DNA from: Thermoplasmata archaeon
GTDB taxonomy: Archaea > Thermoplasmatota > E2 > DHVEG-1
Length of the DNA: 37,991 nt
Direction: 5' to 3'
NCBI GenBank assembly: GCA_020054495.1
Contig: JAHWGK010000027.1
Span: forward strand, 1 to 37,991
A program made the translations under genes and the position numbers. The notes beneath the pieces were generated by a model. That model saw only the letters and a list, made by a program, of their open reading frames with translations. It had not been told where the DNA came from and ran no database searches. Positions 31,631 to 37,991 of this stretch are shown piece by piece (positions within the stretch are counted from its first letter, which is position 1; every line of letters starts with the position of its first letter).

Positions 31631-32716
31631 ATGAAAAAAATTTGTCAGAATTGTGGATATGAAAACGCTAGAAAAGACAAGTTTTGTACAAAATGCGGTA
31701 CACAACTACCAGACATAAAAGATGAAAGTAAAACACAAATTGAGCCTCTAGCACAACAAATAAGTGATTATCAAGCACCTGCACCTCAGCCTAAACCGCA
31801 TAAAGAGAAAAAACCATCTCAGATACCAGGCCCCTCAAATAAAATGGTTTTAGGTTTAGCTATAGTTGCAATAATTCTTTCAATAGCAGCAATTTCATCA
31901 GCATTTCTTGTAAATCCTTCAGCACTTGCTGCTAGTTGTGTTGGTACATCTGAATTAGCAGGCAATTCAGTAACAGGCAGTAAAGTTTCAGATGGCACAC
32001 TTACTGATGCTGACATTAGTAATAACGGCATTTCAAAAATCGCAAATAATGCCATTACAAGTAACCATATCCTAAATAGTTCTATTATGTTAATAGATCT
32101 AAGTAATAACGTAATAGACTCAATTACAGGATTAAATGTAATTGCTAATAATTCAATTACTGGTACAAAAATTGCTAATGCAACAATTACTAGTGCTGAT
32201 ATGGCAGATGAGTCAATAACTAGTGCAAAAATTGTAAATGGAACTATATTATCTGTTGATATAGCAGATGGTACGATTACTAGTGGAAAAATTCTTGATG
32301 ATACTATTACATACTCTGATATTGGTGTAGGCGCTGTAAGATCTAGTGAGATTGCTACAGATGCTGTTAATGAAGATGAAATCGCTGCGGGTGCTGTTGA
32401 TACTGGTGAACTTGCTAATGACGCGGTAACTTTTGATAAAATGGAGATTAAAATCAGATATGGACAGGCTACAGGTGTACACAATGGTAGTTCTATTACT
32501 CATAATTTAGGTATGACGCCGACTTCTGTAGTTGTAACTCCTGAATATGACTCTTCTTTTGGTTCTGGAAATGCTACAATACATGCCAATATTATTTCAA
32601 TTGGCTCAACTAGTTTTAGCGTTGCCTTATGGGTTGAATATGAGGGCGATGCTGGATCGTTAACTCCAGTTACTCTAGGAAATCCTGTGGATATTTATTG
32701 GATTGCAATTGGTTAA
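31631..32716 (+). CDS. Zinc-ribbon, membrane-anchored stalk protein with 10-residue repeats (361 aa)
   Basis: From ATG at 31631: an N-terminal zinc ribbon (C5, C8, C19, C22), a Pro/Lys-rich linker, one membrane helix (about 72-94), then an external region. Residues about 176-270 are ten-residue repeats of the form I-A-(D/N)-x-(T/A)-(I/V)-T-S-x-(K/D/E). The C-terminal head (SSITHNLGMTPTSVVV…) resembles phage or bacterial fibre tips. Repeats like this form beta-helical or trimeric stalks. The zinc ribbon would stay in the cytoplasm. Probable surface fibre or adhesin. GGGGGAAAA precedes the ATG. Confidence 0.75.
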   Translation: MKKICQNCGYENARKDKFCTKCGTQLPDIKDESKTQIEPLAQQISDYQAPAPQPKPHKEKKPSQIPGPSNKMVLGLAIVAIILSIAAISSAFLVNPSALAASCVGTSELAGNSVTGSKVSDGTLTDADISNNGISKIANNAITSNHILNSSIMLIDLSNNVIDSITGLNVIANNSITGTKIANATITSADMADESITSAKIVNGTILSVDIADGTITSGKILDDTITYSDIGVGAVRSSEIATDAVNEDEIAAGAVDTGELANDAVTFDKMEIKIRYGQATGVHNGSSITHNLGMTPTSVVVTPEYDSSFGSGNATIHANIISIGSTSFSVALWVEYEGDAGSLTPVTLGNPVDIYWIAIG

Positions 32717-32848
32717 TAGATTTAACTTCAATAGAAAAAACAGGTTTTATTATAAAATCAAATACAGGCTTTATGACGTGATTTATTAGAGTGTATCTGA
32801 ATGTGAAATAATCTTGGATATTAGACAAAATTTTTAATAAAGAATAAG

Positions 32849-32921
32849 TGGGCTCGGAGAGATTTGAACTCTCGACCTCCGCCATGTCAAGGCGACGTCA
32901 TAACCACTAGACCACGAGCCC
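32849..32921 (-). tRNA. tRNA-Val (anticodon GAC)
   Basis: A 73-base cloverleaf. GGGCTCG pairs with CGAGCCC, with discriminator A; D-arm GGTCTAGTGGTTATGAC; anticodon loop TTGACAT gives GAC; T-loop TTCAAAT. CCA is not encoded. Confidence 0.93.
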
Positions 32922-33080
32922 TATTGCTGGTTAGGAATAGCATTATTGTTTTTGTAATTTACTAAACAAGTTTTTGTGTTTTATTGAATCTACGTATTCA
33001 TCTACATATTTACGTACAAAAAATGTAAATAAAGTATGCCTCAATTATTAACTTTCCAATAAATGGAAAGGGATGCATTA

Positions 33081-33239
33081 ATGAAAAATAATAGCCTTAC
33101 ATCAGAAACACGCAGTTTTTTTAGGAATTTTAAACGAGAAGAAGATATTGATGAATTAACGTTTCATCAATGGAAAACAGAATTGCAAAAGGATCTTCCC
33201 GAATTCTGGGAATCAATGAGTCAAAAGTATAGTAAGTAG
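33081..33239 (+). CDS. Small charged protein, unknown (52 aa)
   Basis: Begins MKNNSLTSETRSFFRNFKRE and ends ESMSQKYSK. GGAAAGGG lies nine bases upstream. An in-frame ATG at 33063 would add six residues, but it sits inside the inverted repeat CTTTCCA/TGGAAAG. Helical and highly charged; no family recognised. It is 49 bases upstream of the Nudix gene on the same strand. Confidence 0.5.
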   Translation: MKNNSLTSETRSFFRNFKREEDIDELTFHQWKTELQKDLPEFWESMSQKYSK

Positions 33240-33288
33240 TTATTACAGTATTAAACCTTAAATACTAAACAGCTTATTTGGCCAGCTT

Positions 33289-33690
33289 ATGGAATATAAA
33301 TCTCCAAAATTGACTGTAGATGGTGCTATTTTTAAAGACGGAAAGATGCTTTTTATAAAACGAAAAAATGAGCCTTTTAAAGGAAAGTGGGCACTCCCCG
33401 GAGGTTTTGTAGAATATGGGGAAAAAGTTGAAAATGCAATAGTTAGAGAAATTAATGAGGAAACAGGCCTTAAAACTAAAATTCGTGACATTGTTGGAGT
33501 TTATTCCGATCCAAATAGAGATCCAAGAGGACATGTTATTACAATAGTCTATTTATTAGAAATTCAGGATGGAGAGTTAAAAAGTGGAGATGATGCAATT
33601 GATGCAAAGTTTTTTGATTTGAAAGATTTACCTGAATTGTCGTTTGATCATGATATTATTGTAAAAGATATTATTAGGAGAATTGATTAG
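33289..33690 (+). CDS. Nudix hydrolase (133 aa)
   Basis: The Nudix box is intact at residues 39-61: GGFVEYGE, then REINEETGL, with the catalytic Glu residues of REINEE. The ALPGGF start and the YSDPNRDPRGH segment resemble ADP-ribose pyrophosphatase or NADH-type enzymes; the exact nucleotide substrate is unknown. The stop (TAG) is one base before the TFS start, so the two are co-transcribed. Confidence 0.93.
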   Translation: MEYKSPKLTVDGAIFKDGKMLFIKRKNEPFKGKWALPGGFVEYGEKVENAIVREINEETGLKTKIRDIVGVYSDPNRDPRGHVITIVYLLEIQDGELKSGDDAIDAKFFDLKDLPELSFDHDIIVKDIIRRID

Positions 33691-33691
33691 A

Positions 33692-33994
33692 ATGTTTTGT
33701 TCGAAATGTAAAGCGTTGATGTATCCTGTGGATGATTCTTTTGTTTGTAAAAAATGTGGTTTTAAGAAAAAGAAATCTGGTAGCAATGTAGTTGTAACAA
33801 AACAGGAAAAAAAAGAAGTAACAATTATTGAAAATAAAGAAATTACAAATATCCTTCCAAAAACCAGAATCAAATGTCCTAAATGTGAGAATAATGAAGC
33901 ATTTTGGATTTTAAGACAAATGAGAGGTAGTGACGAGCCTGAAAGTAGGTTTTACACTTGTACAAAATGTAGCCATAAATGGAGAGAAGATTAG
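33692..33994 (+). CDS. tfs: Transcription factor S (TFIIS-like cleavage factor)
   Basis: A 100-residue protein with two zinc ribbons. The N-terminal one is CSKC…CKKC (CGFKKKKSG) and the C-terminal one CPKC…CTKC. The acidic catalytic loop is GSDEPESRFYTC, where Asp-Glu enter the RNA polymerase active site. It rescues backtracked polymerase by stimulating RNA cleavage. The start is ATG at 33692; a TTG at 33683 would lie inside the Nudix gene. Confidence 0.95.
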   Translation: MFCSKCKALMYPVDDSFVCKKCGFKKKKSGSNVVVTKQEKKEVTIIENKEITNILPKTRIKCPKCENNEAFWILRQMRGSDEPESRFYTCTKCSHKWRED

Positions 33995-34053
33995 AAAGAT
34001 TTATATATCCGATATATTAATATATTTATTGTAATATATCCTTAGATAAATCC

Positions 34054-34743
34054 ATGGGGGAATTAAAATTGTATAAATTAGAGAAAAAATTAATTGCAGC
34101 ATTCATTATTTTAACATTTATATTGCTTGCTGCAACATCATCATCTGCAATATCTGTTGAAAAACAAAAGTTGAATGTTGAAGAGTCTGTTGAAAATCCG
34201 AAAATTTCAACTGAAACTGTTATTGTGTATAGATGTGGACTTGATGGATCTATTACCCCTGTTGAGCTAAATCTTGAGTTAGATGAAAATCAGGATATTG
34301 GAGATGCAATTGTTGCACAATGTAATGAGCTCCTTGAAAATGATGAAGAGATCCAAAATCTTATGCAAAAATCAAATATTTCCTTTGGGTTATTTACTAG
34401 AATTTATTCAAAGGGAAGAGGTTTCCATTACAAAACAATGCTTATAGAAAAAATTGGTCTTAGATATCTATTATGGAAACTCCAGTTACCACGTATTGCA
34501 TCACTTTTAGCAAAACCTTTGATTTTTTGTATGTATGGAAAAGATTTAACAGCAAGAACAGTTTTAAAACCGCTGCTAAGGACAAATACAACTGAAAAAG
34601 TTATGGAGGGCGCTCATATGGTCATTGCACGTAACTTTATTGGTTACACCACTTGGGTTGGGCGTTTTTCAATCACACCATTAAACATTGTTCCAAAAGC
34701 ATTTAGCGGATATGCACGGTTTGCTTTTTGTATAAAATTGTAA
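34054..34743 (+). CDS. Secreted or membrane-anchored protein, unknown (229 aa)
   Basis: A hydrophobic signal segment (about residues 12-32: KLIAAFIILTFILLAATSSS) is followed by an acidic region and a basic C-terminal half with YRCGLDGSITPVEL and NFIGYTTWVGRFS. The start is ambiguous: ATG at 34054 contains the GGGGG that would be the ribosome site for an in-frame TTG at 34069. No family recognised. Confidence 0.6.
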   Translation: MGELKLYKLEKKLIAAFIILTFILLAATSSSAISVEKQKLNVEESVENPKISTETVIVYRCGLDGSITPVELNLELDENQDIGDAIVAQCNELLENDEEIQNLMQKSNISFGLFTRIYSKGRGFHYKTMLIEKIGLRYLLWKLQLPRIASLLAKPLIFCMYGKDLTARTVLKPLLRTNTTEKVMEGAHMVIARNFIGYTTWVGRFSITPLNIVPKAFSGYARFAFCIKL

Positions 34744-34833
34744 TAGATAAAACCGTCAGCATTATAAACACAAAGCGTATTTAATTTTGTAAAGATAATT
34801 TCTTTCAAATTGTCAATTGGGGAGGAAAAAAAT

Positions 34834-35571
34834 ATGTTTAATGCTAAGGTAAAATCAGAAGTACTAAAAGGTATAATAGATGTAACATCTCCACTTGTAA
34901 ATGAAGTGAAGCTTAATATTTCACCTAAGGGGATTTCCTTAAGAGCTGTTGATCCAGCTCATGTTGCTATGGTCGATTTAGCAGTTAAAGACAAGGCTTT
35001 TGAAGAGTATAAAGCAACTGATATGGAACTTGGAATTGATATGGATAAATTCGGTGGGATAATGCGGCTTTCAAGTAGTGGTGATATGGTATCTCTTGAG
35101 TATGATGAGGAGACAAACAGACTTATCGTAAAAATAGGTAATCTTGTCCGTAAGATGGGGCTTATTGATACAGCAGGTATGCCTGATCCAAAGATGCCTA
35201 ATCTTAGCCTGCCTGCAAAAATAGTTTTAAAAGCATCTGAAATTAGTCAAGGCGTACGCGCATCAGAGGCAGTTTCAGATCATCTAGCTTTAACCGTAAG
35301 TAAGGACAATTTCGAGTTGTCTGCCGAGGGTGATACAGATACAGTGAACCTTAAACTTCCAAAAGATTTACTAGTTGAACTTAATGCTACAAGTAAAAGC
35401 AGAAGTCTTTTTTCAATTGATTATTTCAGTAACATGATTAAACCTGTAAAAGGTGAAGATCCAATTACGATACAAATTGGTAACGACAATCCAATCAAAG
35501 TTGAGTTTGATATCGCCGAGAAAAAAGGACATGTAACTTATCTTCTTGCACCTCGTATTGAGTCTGAATAA
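34834..35571 (+). CDS. pcn: PCNA sliding clamp
   Basis: A 245-residue protein of standard length. It begins MFNAKVKSEVLKGIIDVTSP, has the RAVDPAHVAMVDL segment, the interdomain loop (KMGLIDTAGMPDPKMP), and ends VTYLLAPRIESE. It forms the ring that tethers DNA polymerase. GGGGAGG lies before this ATG; an in-frame TTG 24 bases earlier includes that site and is rejected. The Pop5 gene follows within 25 bases. Confidence 0.96.
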   Translation: MFNAKVKSEVLKGIIDVTSPLVNEVKLNISPKGISLRAVDPAHVAMVDLAVKDKAFEEYKATDMELGIDMDKFGGIMRLSSSGDMVSLEYDEETNRLIVKIGNLVRKMGLIDTAGMPDPKMPNLSLPAKIVLKASEISQGVRASEAVSDHLALTVSKDNFELSAEGDTDTVNLKLPKDLLVELNATSKSRSLFSIDYFSNMIKPVKGEDPITIQIGNDNPIKVEFDIAEKKGHVTYLLAPRIESE

Positions 35572-35581
35572 AAAACAAATT

Positions 35582-35587
35582 GAGGTG
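35582..35587 (+). promoter_or_regulatory. Ribosome site GAGGTG that sets the Pop5 start
   Basis: GAGGTG, six bases before the ATC codon at 35594. It is strong and well spaced, and no ATG, GTG or TTG lies in the right frame near it. Confidence 0.6.
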
Positions 35588-35593
35588 TAATAT

Positions 35594-35920
35594 ATCGTCA
35601 AAAATGATAGACGACATAGATATATTGGATTTATTATAAAGCAGTCTTCTGAAGATGAAATTATTAATAAATCTGAAATGATCAATGAACTTAGAAATAA
35701 GTGTAGACATATTTTTAACAAGGATTACATGGAAATGGGGCTCTATCTTATTAGATTCGACGGAGACAAGGGGATACTGAAGTGTAATCATGTTGAGAAG
35801 GAAAACACGATTAAACTTTTAAAATCGATAAAAAAGATATCATCTAAAAAAGTTGAAATAGAAACACTGGGAACATCAGGGACTATAAAATCTCTTGTTA
35901 AAAAACATATGAATAACTAA
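35594..35920 (+). CDS. rnp2: RNase P protein component 2 (Pop5), apparent ATC start
   Basis: The C-terminal part (GLYLIRFDGDKGILKCNH, KKVEIETLGTSGTIKSL) matches archaeal Pop5. The first ATG (35678) would delete the conserved N-terminal strand. Reading the frame upstream gives (I)VKNDRRHRYIGFIIKQS, the expected Pop5 beginning, for 108 residues in all. The only codon at the right distance from GAGGTG is ATC (35594), and a TAA stop lies nine bases before it. So the gene seems to start at ATC, or the ATG has been lost. Pop5 binds RNase P RNA and helps form the active enzyme. Probable operon with PCNA. Confidence 0.85.
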   Translation: MVKNDRRHRYIGFIIKQSSEDEIINKSEMINELRNKCRHIFNKDYMEMGLYLIRFDGDKGILKCNHVEKENTIKLLKSIKKISSKKVEIETLGTSGTIKSLVKKHMNN

Positions 35921-36079
35921 AAAAGTATTTTTATTAATAAGTATTAGACCCCGAAATTAAAAGTGTATATGGAGTTTGTGCATCAAGTAGTTTTGGTGAA
36001 AATACTGTTATGAACGGGATTAATTAGGCAAAATCTTTATAAGTTAACGATTGTTATTATTTTTTTGTGGAGGTAAAAT

Positions 36080-37843
36080 ATGAAAAAAATCTTTCCTATA
36101 TGTATAATTGGGCTGCTGATAATAAGTGGTTTAGGAGCTTTTATATTTCCTAGTGTCGCTGAAAAAGCTGTATTTGATAATAGTCGTGCTACACATACAG
36201 TTCTTGGTGAATCTGGAACAGCAACTTGGTGTGGCTTTTGTAAATATGCACATGGAGCATTAAAAGCAATCTATAAAGGAGACTGGCACGATTTCTATTA
36301 TGTCAGTTTAGTTGATGATAAAAACACACATGCCGCAGATAGAATTGATGAACTTGGTTTATCAGGTTTTCCAACTGTGTTTTGGGATGGTGGTTATGAT
36401 ATCGACGTTGGAGCAGGTAGTATTCCAGGTGCAATGAGTACTTATAACGCTAGTATAATTAATTGTGGAACTAGAACTGTTCCAGATATTGATGTTACAA
36501 TTAGTGTTAGTTGGCTTGGGGCTGCAACTATGTCTATCACAGTTATAGTTGATAATAATGAAGCAACTGCTTATAATGGATATCTGCGATGTTATGTAAC
36601 TGAAATTACTTCATCTTTAGGATGGACTGATACAGGAGGTTATCCATATACTTTTCCATTTTTGGAATATGCTTTTGATCAGAGCATTTCAGTCTCTGCT
36701 TATGGTAGTTGGTCAGATACAGTTACATGGGATGGCGCTCTATATAATAATGGAATGGGGACAAATTATGGCAGTATAACTGAGGATAACACTTTTATCA
36801 TTGCTTCAGTTTTTGCATCATCTGGTGGTGATGTTGATGAAACCGCTGGAAAAAGAGTTGGAAATAACAGAGCTCCAAATACACCAAACAGTCCAAATCC
36901 ATCTAATGGAGCCACAAATGTTAACTTAAACCCAACATTAAGCTGGCAAGGTGGTGATCCTGATTGGTTTGACGATGTCTACTATGACGTATACTTCGAA
37001 AAGGGAGATTCAACTCCTGATGTTTTAGTTTCAAATGATCAAACAGGAACTACATTTGATCCTGGAACACTTGATATAGATAGTACATATTACTGGAAAA
37101 TTGTTTCTGAAGATGAACATGGATTAACAACAAATGGTCCGGTATGGCATTTTGATACACGAGGAAATAGCGCTCCTTTGATCCCAAAAAACCCTAATCC
37201 AGATGATGGTGAAGTTGATGTAAATGTTAATGCAAATTTACAATGGTCGGGTGGTGATCCCGATGGTGACACAGTTGTTTATGATGTCTACTTTGAAGAA
37301 GGAAACCCTGATCCAAGTGTGTTAGTTTCAAACGATCAAACAAGTACAATATATGATCCTGGAACAATGGACACTTTGACAACATATTATTGGAAAATTG
37401 TTTCTGAAGATGAATTTGGGGAAATAACAACTGGACCGGTTTGGAGTTTCACTACAGCAGATGCGGCAAATACTCCACCAAACACACCAACTATAACTGG
37501 AGAACAAAATGGAAATGCTGGAACCGAATATGAATACACATTCAACGCTCTAGACCCAGATAATAATGATGTAAAGTATCACATCGATTGGGATGATGGA
37601 GATTCTGAAACGACTGATTTTAGTCCTTCAGGTACAGATGTAAAAGTAAAACACACCTGGACTAATCAAGATACTTATATTATCAAGGTCACTGCTGAGG
37701 ATACAAAAGGATTAACGAGCCCAGAAGGAACACTAACTGTTATTATGCCTAGAAACAAAGCAGTTACAAATACGCTTTTCCAACGGTTTTTACAGCAGTT
37801 CCCGAATTCGTTTCCAATACTAAGATACATATTGGGACTATAA
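36080..37843 (+). CDS. Secreted thioredoxin-like / FnIII / PKD protein (587 aa)
   Basis: Signal peptide (about residues 1-27). Residues 38-125 form an Omp28/thioredoxin-like domain with the redox pair C51-GF-C54 and the cis-Pro loop GFPT (P98). A beta domain follows, then two near-identical FnIII-like repeats (about 270-365 and 366-460), each with YDVYFEKG/YDVYFEEG, VLVSNDQT and YYWKIVSEDE, then a PKD-like domain (about 465-550: IDWDDGDSETTDF). The C-terminal tail starts MPRNKA and ends FPNSFPILRYILGL, a possible sorting or anchoring signal. It is probably an extracytoplasmic disulphide-handling or surface protein. GGAGGT precedes the ATG. Confidence 0.85.
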   Translation: MKKIFPICIIGLLIISGLGAFIFPSVAEKAVFDNSRATHTVLGESGTATWCGFCKYAHGALKAIYKGDWHDFYYVSLVDDKNTHAADRIDELGLSGFPTVFWDGGYDIDVGAGSIPGAMSTYNASIINCGTRTVPDIDVTISVSWLGAATMSITVIVDNNEATAYNGYLRCYVTEITSSLGWTDTGGYPYTFPFLEYAFDQSISVSAYGSWSDTVTWDGALYNNGMGTNYGSITEDNTFIIASVFASSGGDVDETAGKRVGNNRAPNTPNSPNPSNGATNVNLNPTLSWQGGDPDWFDDVYYDVYFEKGDSTPDVLVSNDQTGTTFDPGTLDIDSTYYWKIVSEDEHGLTTNGPVWHFDTRGNSAPLIPKNPNPDDGEVDVNVNANLQWSGGDPDGDTVVYDVYFEEGNPDPSVLVSNDQTSTIYDPGTMDTLTTYYWKIVSEDEFGEITTGPVWSFTTADAANTPPNTPTITGEQNGNAGTEYEYTFNALDPDNNDVKYHIDWDDGDSETTDFSPSGTDVKVKHTWTNQDTYIIKVTAEDTKGLTSPEGTLTVIMPRNKAVTNTLFQRFLQQFPNSFPILRYILGL

Positions 37844-37859
37844 ATTAAAACATAAAAAC

Positions 37860-37880
37860 CCCCTCTCCCTCTTTTTTTCT
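37860..37880 (+). terminator. T-rich terminator after the surface-protein gene
   Basis: A C/T-rich run with seven consecutive T (37872-37878), followed by an A/T palindrome at about 37889-37914. It fits archaeal T-tract termination. Confidence 0.5.
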
Positions 37881-37934
37881 ATTTATTACTAATTTTTTTA
37901 AAAAAAAAATTATTATAAGTAAATAGAATCGCCT

Positions 37935-37985
37935 AAAATCTGCTATCCCAATCGATGCAGAGCATCGGGGCATTACGCAGATTTT
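37935..37985. other. Nested hairpin at the right edge
   Basis: AAAATCTGC (37935-37943) pairs with GCAGATTTT (37977-37985). Inside, CGATGC/GCATCG (37953-37958 and 37962-37967) forms a six-base stem with an AGA loop, and CCC/GGG extend it. It is less A+T-rich than its flanks. It could be part of a structured RNA or a repeat continuing beyond the window. Confidence 0.4.
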
Positions 37986-37991
37986 CAAGAC

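Noticed and set aside
31819-32484. A 221-codon reverse-strand frame opposite the stalk protein
   Set aside because: It is produced by the repetitive codons of the stalk repeats; there is no ribosome site or promoter and it overlaps a well-supported gene.
35941-36027. A short open frame (VLDPEIKSVYGVCASSSFGEN…) before the last gene
   Set aside because: It has no start codon and only 28 codons between stops; it looks protein-like by chance or is a relic too short to support.

Overview
The window comes from an A+T-rich archaeal chromosome. The evidence is EF-1A, uS10, transcription factor S, PCNA, prefoldin alpha, archaeal FtsY, a Pop5-type RNase P protein, an archaeal-style RNase P RNA, tRNAs without encoded CCA, and TATA boxes about 25 bases before predicted transcript starts. 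Secreted proteins with PKD/FnIII-like domains and a C-terminal tail ending FPILRYILGL suggest a euryarchaeal lineage near Thermoplasmatota. That placement is inference; there is no 16S gene here.

Layout. Positions 1-930 hold three tandem copies of a small gene of about 55 codons, followed by a condensation/acyltransferase-like enzyme (929-2329). Positions 2.7-9.0 kb carry zinc-knuckle and cold-shock small proteins, a secreted C45-like Ntn hydrolase, TfoX-like and cupin proteins, a stand-alone ATP-cone protein and a P2-type cation ATPase. Positions 9.1-17.6 kb are an accretion island. The RNase P RNA gene (rnpB, minus strand, 17607-17906) has its last 26 bases repeated perfectly three more times to its left (12485, 11878, 9084), plus one degenerate copy (2576). 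A tyrosine recombinase lies 79 bases from the rnpB 3' end. This is the architecture of integrative elements that use the 3' end of an RNA gene as attachment site, here rnpB instead of a tRNA gene. The segments carry, right to left: an integrase with a ribbon-helix-helix regulator and a membrane-protein cluster that includes a possible caspase-like protein; a RelBE-like toxin-antitoxin pair; and an M28-like membrane-anchored protein with altered metal ligands.

From 17.9 kb to the end is a mostly core chromosome. It holds a transglutaminase-like lipoprotein and an aminotransferase, a sugar nucleotidyltransferase, a phosphohexomutase, a KaiC/RadA-like ATPase, prefoldin alpha-ftsY, a CBS protein, TrpRS, tRNA-Ser, rps10, EF-1A, a zinc-ribbon/stalk surface protein, tRNA-Val, Nudix-TFS, PCNA-Pop5, and a large secreted thioredoxin-like/FnIII/PKD protein. 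The Pop5 gene appears to start at a non-standard ATC codon. The window therefore holds both the RNA and one protein of RNase P, and the RNA gene appears to be the integration target.
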